Source: Dastarcus helophoroides (Eukaryota > Arthropoda > Insecta > Coleoptera > Bothrideridae). From it: 64,000 nt of DNA. Position numbers and translations under genes: made by a program. Each line of letters starts with the position of its first letter. Position 1 is the first letter of the stretch. Where the stretch lies: positions 27,755,302-27,819,301 of the forward strand of contig CM053333.1 of assembly GCA_028583605.1 (NCBI GenBank), in the 5' to 3' direction. Shown here one piece after another: positions 46,885 through 58,011 of the stretch. The notes beneath the pieces are model-generated. The model searched no databases. It worked only from the letters and a program-made list of their open reading frames with translations, and was not told the origin of the DNA.

Positions 46885-47050
46885 GTTTCGCAAATTTCAA
46901 AATATAATGCACAACACGAATTTTTATTTATGTGGATCCAGCTTAAGCTTATGCCTTAACATTTCGTGTTTCGCAAATTTCAAAATATAATGCACAACAC
47001 GAATTTTTATTTATGTGGATCCAGCTTAAGCTTATGCCTTAACATTTCGT
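46885..47050 (+). repeat. Perfect tandem duplication, 2 x 83 bp
   Basis: Bases 46,885-46,967 are repeated exactly at 46,968-47,050, starting GTTTCGCAAATTTCAAAATA. Perfect identity implies a very recent duplication. Non-coding. Confidence 0.97.
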
Positions 47051-47187
47051 GCATACAGTAGATCAGAGGGATAACTTAGAATTCATATCAGGCTGTTTTT
47101 TCATCTTTGTCTACTACAAATAAAACGCAACATAGTTAACCTTGTCTGACACAAGGTAATGTCTTTACAGACGGTACTGTATGTACG

Positions 47188-47327
47188 TGTAACAACAACA
47201 ATGAAGAGATAATTTGCAATTTCATATTCTTTATTCTCGAGCGTCTACAAGAATACGTGCGCCTGTCTTAATTGACAAATATGACTGGTGACGCACAGTA
47301 GTGCCAACTGGATCGCGTACTGTGACA
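47188..47327 (-). repeat. 3' LTR of the mini element
   Basis: It starts TGTCACAGTACGCGATCCAG and ends TTGTTACA. It is about 26 bases longer than the 5' LTR because of extra sequence before the terminal GTTGTT run. Contains AATAAA. Confidence 0.85.
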
Positions 47328-47410
47328 TTCCCATATTTGGTTTTTTAAACATGAATATTAAGTGTTTGAATATACAATTGAAAATATATCAAACACATTT
47401 TCAAAACAAA

Positions 47411-48130
47411 TTATAAATTTAGTCTTTGAACATGTTTTACCATGCGACCGGATCTGGTAACTGTTGGTATTAATCGTGACTGTGTCAAAGAAGTCGGAGC
47501 TGGAGAGTTGTTTCCCATAGAATTGGAAGGCAAGTTCTCGGCTGGATCGATGGCAGGAATCTGGAGCGGTTCGTTGTTGGTTGTGAACGGATTGACCACT
47601 GATTCAAATGGCTCATTAATCTTGGCTTCAGATTTCTGCACTTGGCTCGAGTTTTTTCTAATGTTCTTTCCAGTTTGAGTTTCAATGGATACCGATCTAG
47701 GATTCTCATGACCTATAATTCTTCCCGTTTTCCAATGACGAGGAGCAACTTGATATCGTACTTGGTCGTTGACATTGAAGTTAATGGCTGGTTTAGCGCT
47801 TCTGTTTGCATAATGTTGTTGTTTATATCGTAATCGTTGTAGTTCTAGATTGACTAGTTCTTTCACTTTGGGTGTAAGATTTTCAATTGTAGCAGGGAGT
47901 TTAGATCTGGTCAGCCTTGACATCAGGCTTTCATTGGGTGATCCAAGGACGTCATTTTGTGGTATGTTGCGGAAATTCAGAAGAGCAAGCTGAACGTCGG
48001 AATCATCTATAGCACATTTTTTGAGAATGTTTTGAGCAGTTTGCACTCTAACAACTTTGGAAAAAGCCAATTTTAATGCGGTGCTGAAGCACACCCTGGA
48101 AATTTTCAAGTTGAGGTTCGTCAAAAACAT
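47411..48130 (-). CDS. Chimeric frame: antisense TOP3B leader fused to integrase C-terminus
   Basis: A 239-codon uninterrupted frame. The first 27 or so codons read through the antisense of the TOP3B fragment. From about residue 29 (VQTAQNILKKCAIDDSDVQL, ALLNFRNIPQNDVLGSPNES) it is the end of a Ty3/gypsy integrase. It continues through KELVNLELQRLRYKQQHYAN, then FNVNDQVRYQVAPRHWKTGR and ENPRSVSIETQTGKNIRKNS, the usual C-terminal beta-barrel region of this lineage, and a Pro/Ser/Asn-rich tail ending KHVQRLNL. The catalytic core is absent, so no integration activity is expected. It is the longest element frame here without a stop apart from the DIRS recombinase and the Penelope copy at 54.7 kb. 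Whether it is translated is unknown. Confidence 0.75.
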   Translation of the reverse strand: MFLTNLNLKISRVCFSTALKLAFSKVVRVQTAQNILKKCAIDDSDVQLALLNFRNIPQNDVLGSPNESLMSRLTRSKLPATIENLTPKVKELVNLELQRLRYKQQHYANRSAKPAINFNVNDQVRYQVAPRHWKTGRIIGHENPRSVSIETQTGKNIRKNSSQVQKSEAKINEPFESVVNPFTTNNEPLQIPAIDPAENLPSNSMGNNSPAPTSLTQSRLIPTVTRSGRMVKHVQRLNL

Positions 48131-48297
48131 CGACGGGACGGATCAGCTTTTTGAAGTTTCCTTCTCGCCTTTGAGCGCCTCCGGTGAAGCGCATTACAGG
48201 TGTGGTAAATGCAGAAGATATATGAAATACATACGGGCGAAGCCCCAAAGGTTGCATTGCCCCCAATGCTATGAAACTTACAGTGTTCCCCACACCT
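48063..48297 (+). pseudogene. TOP3B: Captured fragment of DNA topoisomerase 3-beta
   Basis: The plus strand reads NFNAVLKHTLEIFKLRFVKN, then QLFEVSFSPLSASGEAHYRC, GKCRRYMKYIRAKPQRLHCP and QCYETYSVP. This corresponds to the end of the toprim/cleavage domain and the first C-terminal zinc finger of TOP3B, with the four Cys (CGKC and CPQC) present. TOP3B is a type IA topoisomerase acting on DNA and RNA. Only about 78 codons are present, without stops, ending exactly at the element's primer site. It lies between the LTRs and in antisense to the element. It is therefore most simply a fragment of host transcript or gene taken up by the retroelement, not a local gene. Confidence 0.8.
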
Positions 48298-48304
48298 GAC
48301 ACCA

Positions 48305-48418
48305 TGTAACAAAAACATTCTTTATTCTCGAGCGTCTACAAGAACACGTGCGTCTGTCTTAATTGACACATATGACTGGTGACGCACGGTAGTGCCAACT
48401 GGATCACGTACTGTGACA
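48305..48418 (-). repeat. 5' LTR of the mini element
   Basis: The 114-bp LTR starts TGTCACAGTACGTGATCCAG and ends TTTGTTACA. It matches 47,188-47,327 with about ten substitutions plus the length difference. The divergence means that the insertion is not brand new even though its frame is open. Confidence 0.85.
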
Positions 48419-48419
48419 G

Positions 48420-49700
48420 CACGTATCATAGAAACTATTTTGAAACTTATCATACTCTATAACTGGGCCTAGAGCTAGACAATATAATCGGTAAGGGGCC
48501 GATAAACTTTTCGTGTCATGACGTGGACCAGAAGTGATTAAAAATTGTTGCTAAAATCAAAAGTGCGCCATCAATGTTTGGTTGATCGCTTACACTTGAA
48601 TTTGGTTTCGATGGAGATTTTTTAAATATTTTAGCCAAATTTTACCTTCAACTAGGTACTAGAAAATGGGCTAAGCATGGAATAGAAACTAGTTATTTTT
48701 CTCTTAAAATTATAAATTTTTAGATACAACTTTAAATTCGATTTGGAAATTTATCAAATATCCAGAAATGTTCACTAACATTTTGAAATCTCAAATTCTT
48801 ACTTGAAATTTTGGATAAAAATATTGGAAAAAGTTGATTTTTTGAGAAACTCGTGAAATCTTTAGGGAAGTTAAGTTTTTACTCGAACTTTCGATTAACG
48901 ATGTGACATTTTGATGTTAATCTTAAATTTTGAAGAGGACAAATCAAAAAAAAAATATTGCCAAAATTTTGAAATTAACGTCAGATTATTTGAGAAAAAG
49001 TCACAATTCGCGAATTGTGGAAATGTCTTGTTAAATGAAATTTTGAGAAAATCTTTAAAATTTTTTTGAAAATTATGACAATTTAAAAGTTTGTGCTTAA
49101 AATCAAAATATTTGGATAATTGCAATAATTGACATACTTAAGTTTTGAGGGAAGTTAAAATTTCGAAAAAATATCTAATGACGTAACATACTTAATCACA
49201 TTTTTTGTAATAAATAATTTTATTGCAACTTCTATTATTTATGGCAACTAACAGCTAAGTGAATAATAAACTTGTAAGCTTAAATCAAATAAACGGGCCT
49301 ATGCTGCTCAGTGAGGAGAAATTTTCTGCGAACCTCAATCATTAGGTTTAGGGTAGCTTCAACATTAAAATCAATTACACTATCTTTTTGAAAATTCTAT
49401 GCATTAACTGCCCTTTGTTTATGTTTGCCATTCTTCATCATATAATTTGCAAAATAAGAGTGCCCAAAAATCGCGAATTTGATGCACTTGATGCAAATAG
49501 GGAGATTATAATTTTGCAGAAGAAGAGATGAGCAAAGGGGGAAACAGTAAGGGTTATATTAAAAACTGATTGAAATCTGCTTTCTTACAGGATCATCACG
49601 TTGGAGACGAATGAGTCGTTGTAATGTTTTGGGCTTCTTGGAATCAAGTTATTTATTACAGAAGAATATCGTTAAATATTTTGAGTCAAAAATTTTGAAA
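48420..49700. other. Non-coding stretch
   Basis: The part 48,600-49,200 is a degenerate AT tract with TTTGAGAAAAAGTCACAATT-like words. The remainder has no recognisable gene. Confidence 0.45.
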
Positions 49701-49708
49701 CATACGTT

Positions 49709-49803
49709 ATAGCAACTGTTCTTGTGTTTTTTAATCATTGTTAGTTTCAGGGGCAAGATTTATGTATCAATTTTTTAAGATAACCAAGCACCAGTCCGTT
49801 CCA
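49709..49803 (+). repeat. Fold-back repeat fragment (copy 4)
   Basis: It matches only the 3' half of the family: TTGTTAGTTTCAGGGGCAAG, then AAGATAACCAAGCACCAGTC and CGTTCCAC, the last part being the reverse of the left end of copy 2 (GTGGAACGGACTGGTCCTTG). Confidence 0.7.
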
Positions 49804-49809
49804 CTAAAA

Positions 49810-52260
49810 TTATGCCTTCCCGGTCTACAAAACGGAACCACAACTTTAAGGTATCTACTAAAATTAAATTAATATCTGCTGACATCTACTTCCTTAAAAG
49901 GTGCCGAAAAAATGAAGTTTTTCCAAATTTTATCAGCATTACTTTACCTATTAATTGTCCAGTGGCGAACGAAATTACGTACACCGCTAAACAAAAATGG
50001 CTTGATTTGGAACTAGATCGCTAGTACAGTAAAGAAAGTAAGCTTGAGTTACAATCTTATAGGTTTTACTTAGAAATAACTAATAATTTAGGTGAATATG
50101 AGTTTTAAGAATGATGTGAATTTCAGAGCAAGATGTTCTGTACCATGTTTAAGAAAATCAGACATAGGTCAAACATTTTCAAAAAGAAATTATGCAATTT
50201 AGGTGCCATAAAGGAACATTCTTCTTGAACAAATATTAATATTGTAGAAAACCTCTTCTTGCAGCTGTTTAACCAAGCTGAATGAAGTTTTTTAAACAAA
50301 GGGCCTAATTTTGCTCTGCCATCTTCTCGCACCGGTTTAAAAGACGTTGTTTTGTCCATTGAGAATTCTTTGAATTCCATGGCGGAAGACTATAAGAACT
50401 ACAGTGCCACCAAGCTCAGAAGAGCCCTGGGTAGGCGTGGCTGGCGCTAGTTGATTTTAAAAAGTACAGTCTGATATAAAAGCATCTTACAAATAATTGG
50501 CGCTAATTTTAAATTAAATTTCAAAATACTTACAGAAATAAGGTGAACGTGTTATTTAGAATCACAAATGTTTATAAGAATTATTCAAAAACAGTATAAA
50601 CATTTATGAAAAAAAAACCTCAATTTATAAAGTAATTATCAAAAAATTACTTTAACTAACTAGTTTTGTAAATAAAAGTAGCTAGCAGCAGACATGGATT
50701 TACATGTAGGATGATTGGGCCATAATATAGCCAAGAACGGTAATTTTTTTACCATAACAAAGAAATAAAAACCCCCTGCATGTTCAACGTGTAGCTCCCT
50801 CTACAACTTTAAATGTGTGTAAAATTAATCACAACAAAGGCGTCCAAGATATTTAACCGCATATCTGCGAACATTTTTCTGTAGCGACTATTTCCAATTG
50901 TACAGCAGATGGTTTTTTTTAAGCAGAGTCAAAAGTCACCTCCACGGTAATAATACGAACACTAATTTCAAATTCATTATCTTTATTTTCAGTATGAAGC
51001 TCCCTGACAAGATATAATAGATTATTAGTTATGTTATTAGATATAATCAATTCATTCGCTCAACAGCATTCCCAAAGACAAATAAACTAACTTTTAATGC
51101 AAATTCTTTATTACAATCATAATTTTCAAATAAGTAATAGAAGAGTATCACCTTGTTTTGTTTCACATCTCAACACTATATTTAGACACTAATAAGAAAT
51201 TTCTTCATGACTATAATAAAGTTCACAATAATTTTTTTCAGCAGAAGTATTATCACTAAATATGAAATTAAGGTTTTCCACGAATTGTTTTTTATTTCAC
51301 AATAATTCTTCATTTTCAATTAAACAAGAACGCCAAGCCACAACATCCGTCTTTTCCAGAAATAACCTTCGTTCATTGTTACATTTCTTGTAACGAAAAT
51401 CAAGTAAATGTTTTTTTTTTAATTTCTCATTACTTCATTAGCAATAAATTATAAAATTGGAATCTGAAATTAATTGGGTAACATTAATAACAGAGTTAAT
51501 TTGGTATATTACAACTATGATTTACGGTATGAAATTCATGTATGAAATGCTGTAATAAAATACCTTGGTCAAGTCGTCCAAATTCAATTTTGATTGAAGC
51601 TTCAAGTTGCTATTTTTTTTTTTTCGTTATCTCCATTTAGAACATTTTTTTTGTATCTCAAGCTTCTTAAGTATTTGTTTTATAAAACTCACAGACTGTC
51701 GTGTTCGTGCTGCAGGAGCTGATTTAGTAATCTGTCGTAATGTATGGGACATGTCCACTGATTTAACAAATGTTCTTGATTGAAGGCTTTTATAACATTA
51801 CATTTAATATTACGAGTTTTAGAATAAAAGATTAGTAGACATTTACTCCTTTTGGGTCTTTAAAATAATGTTTATTTTGTGAAATGCGTAAGTGAAAACT
51901 AACATAACTTCATGTGTATTGCGAATATTTTTTATATATTTTGCTTACCTAGATAATTGCTATACAACTCACCAGTTAAAAAACATGATTGAAAAATGAA
52001 TTCAGTTAGGAATTGAGCAATTTTGCTAGAAAACTATTAACAAGAATCAGTAATAAATGTCAAGTACATCAAATACACATGATTGTAACAACGAGTGTAC
52101 TTTTTCGAATCTGTGGCTTTTGATTGGATGATTTAAAGTAATCTTTAATTTAGTTGGCATATTTTCGAGGGCTCATGTAAACTTGGTAGCAATGTATGTG
52201 CGGAAGGCTCAAAAGTTGTTGAAGTGTGAAATGATTGTTTTGATGTTTTTTCTCTTTTTC
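49810..52260. other. Non-coding stretch
   Basis: AT-rich. Open frames at 49,812-50,024 and 50,123-50,380 show no family features. No RNA gene seen. Confidence 0.4.
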
Positions 52261-52265
52261 CAAGT

Positions 52266-53150
52266 ATACCAATGCCACAAACTTTATTATACCTTCGAGA
52301 ACTGCTTAAATCTAATGACCTTTCAGGCGAAATTGTTGATGGATATTATTCTTTAACTAAAATATATATGGATCAAATTTGTTTCGAAATTAATAACGAC
52401 TTTTATGAACAACTTAAGGAAGCAGCCATGGGGAACCATTTGTCACCTTTCGTGGGTGAACTCTTCATGAGTGTTCTTAAAAATCGTCTTAAAAATGAAT
52501 GTAGTCAGTTTGCTAGGGTAGTTAGATATGTAGATAATATTTTTGCTATTTTTGACATGAAAAATTTAGATTTAGATGATTTCTTTGATGTATTAAATTG
52601 ACGTTTTCCAACTGTTAAATTTACCGTAGAGTTAGAAAAAGAAGAAAGATTACCGTTTTTAGATACTCTAGTTATTAGGAATAAAAATAGATTAGAATTT
52701 GATGTATACAGGAACGACAGCAGTACCTTCCGTTAAATAACTTCTGCGTTTAACCATTGTATGCAACACAAAATGATAAGCTTCGGTTTCTTCACCCATC
52801 GCCTTCTGAGTCTTCCTCTTAGTGAAGAAAGATTCAGAAAGGAGTTGGAGACAATTAAATATATAGCTGAAGTCAAAGGGTTATACGATCCAACTATTAT
52901 TTATAAAGTTAGTAATAAGAAAAAAATTAAAGGTCAGTCGGTAAATACCATGACTTTCCGAGCTGACGAAAACAAAAGCTTAAAGTTCATCTTACATCTA
53001 TTTGAACCCTCACTTACGCATGGTTTAAGTGGAAATTTGCGAAAGCAAGGTTGAAAGATTGTTTACAGTTCTAATGGGAAATTAAAATCACTTTTTGTTA
53101 GTTTGTAAGATAAAGTAGAACAAACGAACAAGTCGGGTATATACCAATCT
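52266..53150 (+). pseudogene. Penelope-like element RT, copy 1
   Basis: One frame from 52,272 to 53,054 with stops at 52,599-52,601 and 52,734-52,736. Recognisable segments: EAAMGNHLSPFVGELFM, RVVRYVDNIFAIFDM (catalytic YVDD box with the last Asp changed to Asn), ERLPFLDTLVIRNKNRLEFD and HRLLSLPLSEERFRKELETI. Beyond the last stop, other frames give IVYSSNGKLKSL and KSGIYQ, the start of the GIY-YIG endonuclease. Penelope-like elements join an RT related to telomerase with a GIY-YIG nuclease. The 5' and 3' parts are missing. Confidence 0.87.
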
Positions 53151-53154
53151 TTCT

Positions 53155-54130
53155 TGGTTTTCGGAAAAAAACTGTGTATTCGTGTATACGTTATCTGTGC
53201 ATTTAGGCCTTGGACCGGATTCTACTCATCTCAAGCCGCATGTCGCCCAACCCTTTCTAGACTGTCACATTGTCATTGGCAATTTGTATATTTGTCTGTT
53301 CAAGATAAGGTGAAAAAATAAGTGTTAGTTGTTTTAAATATTGTATCCAATTTCACTTGGAATTCGGAATTTTATCTAGTGTAACAGAATCATCGTACAC
53401 CCCCCTATTTTTCTTTATTTATAAAGATAGAATTTTCAAACTTACTACACTTGGGGTACTTAAGAAATGTCAAATTTTGACGTTCCTACTGCTGTCACTT
53501 TCGGTAAAACTGATTTGATTTTTAAATGGGACATCCCATATATAATTACATTTTTGGAATTTGCACGAAATTTTGAATACAACACATCTATAATAAATGA
53601 TTTTTAAAGGATTAAAACTAATTTTATTTTTCAATCTCGTAATTAATTCTAATGGACTACATTTACGCTACAAAAATTAAATCACGTGAAAATAAAAGTA
53701 TTTCATTCTTTTATCGCCTGATAAAATTAACCGAAGTGATTTTATGTCATAACTTCATTTTCTTAAATGGCACTATAATATCACTGTGGTACCACGGACA
53801 AATATAAATAATGGCGAATCCAACTATATTTTCATTTCTTTTTGTGAAATTAATAGAACTGAAGTCATGTCCAAAAGAATTCGAAACATTCGGTTTCAAT
53901 TTATTTAAAGGTTCACTGAGTAAGAATTAAGATAGCTTTGAAAAACAAATTTAAAAAATTGAGACTTCCTAAATTTTCCTAATTTCAATTTTTGCAGCGT
54001 TGATATGGTCGGCTAGAGTTAATGAGAATAAGTCATGACTTTCTTAGTTTAAAAATAAAATGGGACAAAAAAAATTTCGAACCTTTAAAAAGCACTCATT
54101 TTATGTACATTGTATCCAGAAAATTGTGCA
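53155..54130. other. Non-coding spacer between the Penelope copies
   Basis: AT-rich with no recognisable gene. Confidence 0.4.
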
Positions 54131-54246
54131 CATTCCAAAAATGTAACAATATGCAGGGCATGTAATTTAAAAATAAAAAGTTGGTATCAGTTTTAGCTAC
54201 ATATCTCTTTTTGTCTCTTTTTGTCAAAATTTGACACTGCATAAAC

Positions 54247-54745
54247 ACATCAAGTGTAGCCAGATTGAAAATGTTATCTTCATAAATAAAGTCCAAGAAG
54301 GTTTCACCCCTTTACCACATCGGCAATTAGATAAATAATTACGCGATACGTATTTCGCCAGCAGAACTGGCATTTTCAAGCGTACTAATCTAAAAAGATT
54401 AGCAAAAGATGCATCGACGTCAACTACATTGAGATTCAAATCGATACTGGCGGTCTTTTGCTTTCTTTCCTATTTCTAATTGTTTAACACATCTGGTGCA
54501 TGCAATTTTGACCTACCACAAATAGCCTTCAATAAACTGGATGCCGCCAATGGTCCTTTATCTCCGTCAAGAGTAACTGGCCTCTGATTGATATAAATTG
54601 TTTCGTATGCATCAAGTTCTCTGCTATTTGTGACCGATCTTAACAATTTTAAATTTTCAATGTTAATTTTGTGTCCTGTACTTATCATATGTAGGGCGAC
54701 ACTTGATTTTTCTTCTCTATTGTATCTAAAATTATTAAGAAGAAC
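54247..54745 (-). mobile_element. Inverted copy of the Penelope-like 3' part (GIY-YIG end and 3' UTR)
   Basis: On the minus strand, 54,745-54,476 encodes NREEKSSVALHMISTGHKIN, IENLKLLRSVTNSRELDAYE, TIYINQRP, the C-terminal part of the GIY-YIG nuclease with the conserved Glu in LDAYE. The 3' UTR follows, mirrored at 55,790-56,012. It lies head-to-head with the plus-strand copy starting at about 54,745. The inverted copy keeps roughly 115 bases that the plus-strand copy has lost. Confidence 0.88.
54345..54384 (-). repeat. Stem-loop in the inverted Penelope 3' UTR
   Basis: On the minus strand, CTTGAAAATGCCAGTTCTGC followed by TGGCGAAATACG forms a GCCAG/CTGGC stem with GAAA after it. The same motif is at 55,917-55,957 on the plus strand. 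Confidence 0.6.
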
Positions 54746-55690
54746 TATTGACATTCAATCAAATAGACAAAGAAGTAATTTCAGAATATTTAACTCTAAC
54801 TTCATTATGTATGAAACAGAACGTCTTCCAGTTTGATAATAACTTTTATAGACAAACAAATGGTACCACCATGGGAAATCCATTAAGCCCATTTCTAGCA
54901 AATCTTTTCATGGACAATTTTGAACAAGAAATTAAAAATAAATTAATAAACTTTCCTCGAATTTGGATACAATACGTATACGACATTTTTGCAGTTTTTG
55001 ACACCAGTAAATATGAAGTTCAAGATTTCGTTGATAAGTTAAACTCAAAATACAATTCAATTAACTTTACATTTGAAAAAAAAATCAATGGACTGCTCCC
55101 GTTTTTAGATATCTTTGTTATTGGAAATAAAAATACTTTAGAGTTCGATATATACAGAAAAGAAACCAATACAAATCGCTTTATCACAGCTGATTCTAAT
55201 CATTGTCCACAACAGAAATTAACAAGTATACGTTTTTTAATCAACAGGCTTTTAAATGTTTCTCTAACTAAATCCAGATATACAAAAGAATTAGCTTACA
55301 TTAAAGATGTTGCGATTTTTAATGGTTTCCCTATAGAAACAGTAAACAGCATGTTAAGAAAATGTAGATTTAAGAAAATAATTCAGGATTGCTCTAAGCT
55401 TCACCAATCTAAAGATAACACTCCTACAACCGTTGTGAAATTACCATTTTACCCGAATATCACCAATCAAATTAATAAAGTTCTAAAAAAAAACAACGTA
55501 AAAGTAGTGTACACAGCCAATAACAGTCTCCGCAATAATTTGGGTAATGCTAAAGATAAATTGAACAAGCTTGAGAATTCCGGAATTTACGAAATAAGCT
55601 GTAACAATTGTAATTTATCATATGTTGGACAGACCAAGAGATCCAATAAAACCAGATTTAAAGAACATATCGCTCATTTTAGATAAAATA
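54745..55690 (+). pseudogene. Penelope-like element RT and start of GIY-YIG, copy 2
   Basis: A 312-codon open frame. RT palm: NGTTMGNPLSPFLANLFM, then WIQYVYDIFAVFDT, where the YVDD box has become YVYD (first Asp lost); LLPFLDIFVIGNKNTLEFD follows, then the thumb region (RFLINRLLNVSLTKSRYTKE). The frame ends in SGIYEISCNNCNLSYVGQTK and FKEHIAHF, the GIY and YVG motifs of the nuclease, with a stop where the inverted copy reads on. The N-terminal RT is missing because the copy begins at the head-to-head junction. Confidence 0.9.
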
Positions 55691-56012
55691 GAGAAGAAAA
55701 ATCAAGTGTCGTCCTACATATGATAAGTACAGGACACAAAATTAACATTTTATTATTAACAGTTTATTGAAGGCTATTTGTGGCAGGTCAAAATTACATG
55801 CACCAGATGTGTTAAACAATTAGAAATAGGAAAGAAAGCAAAAGACCGCCAGTATCGATTTGAATCTCAATGTAGATGACGTCGATGCATCTTTTGCTAA
55901 TCTTTTAAGATTAGTGCGCTTGAAAATGCCAGTTCTGCTGGCGAAATACGTATCGCGTAATTATTTGTTTAATTGCCGATGTGGTAAAGGGGTGAAACCT
56001 TCTTGGACTTAA
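55691..56012 (+). mobile_element. Penelope-like 3' part, direct copy
   Basis: It continues copy 2: remnants of the nuclease end (AATCAAGTGTCGTCCTACAT), then a deletion of about 115 bases relative to the inverted copy, then the 3' UTR to GGTGAAACCTTCTTGGACTT. Contains the stem-loop at 55,917-55,957. Confidence 0.85.
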
Positions 56013-57950
56013 TCACAAACCACAGTGTTTAGTTCAATGCTTTAGTTCATAAATAAAGAAAAAATAGGGGGTGTACCAAGATCCTCTTACACATGACATA
56101 TATTACGGGTGTTTTTCGAGAGATTAGTTTCATTTTTTGATGTTTAAATTTTGATAAACTATTATTGAAGGAAATATGATTTAATGTACGTTTTTTCGTA
56201 AATCGCGTTGTTCTGCATTACTGGTGGCAGGCACAAAGACGATAAAATTTAAATAAATTGTTTTGTTCCCAGATATTAGAAGACGTAAATCAGAATGTAG
56301 ATTATCACTAAAGAATACGTATTTCTTGTCACGGTTTCATCATCCTATCGACGAAACGCAAATTTCTCTTGTCATCGGGGACCAGGCAATGTTAACTGAA
56401 AACAAACAACAAACGGTTTTATACCATACTCACCAACCCTAAAACTGTATCCTTCTTATTCCTTGCCAAAGTGTCTGTGCCTATGAAATGCGGTTCAAAA
56501 TGTGATTCTTATTAGAATGTTAATTTCCAACTTTTTACTTCTTAATATGTAGTAGTATCTTTATAAACACTTATGAAATAAAAATAATTTGTTCAATTAT
56601 TGTTTTAGTTTCAATTTTTATTTTTGTTTTTATTTTAAATTTGCCACCGCTATCCCATATAACTACACTACTCAAGTGCCATCTACAAACGCTCTACCTT
56701 TGCTGTTATAGTTCGGAAATTATTTAACTTTCTCCTCTGATCTACTTTGTGACTGCGTGAAACGTTTCCCACGCTTTGTTATTATTGACCGTTATAGATC
56801 TTAAAGTTTTTCAATCGCCAATTATAGCACACCAAAGGTCATTCCAACGCATTTGAATAATCTGAAAATAACCCAATATGAGTTTTTAATAGGCTTTATT
56901 TCATGAAATATTACAGAACGGTATTTTTATGACAAAGCTTTGTTTAACTTTAGTCTCATTAATCCGGTGTAAAGCTATTTAAAAGTTTGGGGAATTTATG
57001 ATTTTCATCAAAATAAAACGCATTATGTTAAGTGACTAATGCAAAATGCAGTGTGCATTTTGAAGTTTGAGCAATTTAGCCTTTTCCACAGATAGATTTG
57101 GCACTTACGGTGTGGTTGAACGTAATTACTAAAGCTATATAAGGGAGACAGTAGGAGAGGAGTTGTCGAGTGTCATCAACCTGCCGGTCTCGATTTATTA
57201 CCCAATGATTGCTAATCGTTCAGTATTCCCTTTGAAAACACTTCGTATTTCATCCATAACTAAATCTATTTCATGCGGTTCCTATTAAGATCAATTTCAA
57301 AGCAATTATTCAAGCAATTTGGGTTAAAATGTGTGCTCACTCGCCACTCATATCTTGAAATACTGCAATTAGGACCCCTATTTGGTAAAGCTATTAAAAT
57401 CTAGTGGAATGTTTATTGGGAAAAAAGATTACTAAATTGAAAGGTTAATTTAAAGGTGCCTTTAAAGGTGACAACGAAGGGTTGTATTATTTTTGCATAG
57501 TATATTTCAATTCTTTTGTGTTAGGATTTTTCACTACTGTGTCCGAAATGAATTGAGATGGTCACAATTATTATTAATGTTTCACGAGTTTCTTCTTCTT
57601 GCTGTAAGAACAAATCAAGACACAAAGTTCTTTTAACAAGAGCAAGATTTGTTGTCAAAAAACTAGCAGGAAGCAAGATTTTTTACTTTTTCCCATTTTT
57701 ATTTACAGTAGGCGATGCCTAAGAAAATGATCTCTCTGATGAGACTGTCTCTTGTCGTTAAACTGAGTATGTAAGAATCTTTAACATTTGTAATTAATAT
57801 TAAATGCGAATTTTAGATTTTACACCATCAGTTAAGAATATTAGCAGTATTTTCCACTCGGGTGTATTAAAATAGCTATCAACTTCCTCTCTAGTTAGAT
57901 GTTGAATCCGTGTGGTGTGAGGACTCATCAGACGCGTCCCAGGTGGCGGA
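56013..57950. other. Non-coding stretch
   Basis: No gene recognised. A TATATAAG near 57,137 could be a promoter element, but no initiator or reading frame follows it at the expected distance. Confidence 0.4.
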
Positions 57951-58011
57951 TAGGGAAAGGACCATATGATGATCATAAGTGGGCATGGTCAGCGTAGCCT
58001 ATACGGCTCAT

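Larger units (their letters stand above)
47188..48418 (-). mobile_element. Mini LTR retroelement carrying an antisense TOP3B fragment
   Basis: Two same-orientation LTRs (48,305-48,418 and 47,188-47,327) bound an internal region of only about 980 bases. A primer site TGGTGTCAGGTGTGGGG follows the 5' LTR on the minus strand. Flanking five-base words GTACG and GCACG look like a target duplication with one mismatch. The interior is a host-gene piece (48,063-48,297) fused to a gypsy-type integrase tail (48,050-47,411). Most of gag and pol is missing, so movement would need enzymes from a full-length relative. Confidence 0.85.

Noticed and set aside
48063..48297. A resident TOP3B gene
   Set aside because: Only one fragment is present, bounded by an LTR primer site on one side and integrase sequence on the other; no further exons were seen nearby.
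57137..57180. TATATAAG as a gene promoter
   Set aside because: No TCAGT initiator about 30 bases downstream and no coding frame follows.
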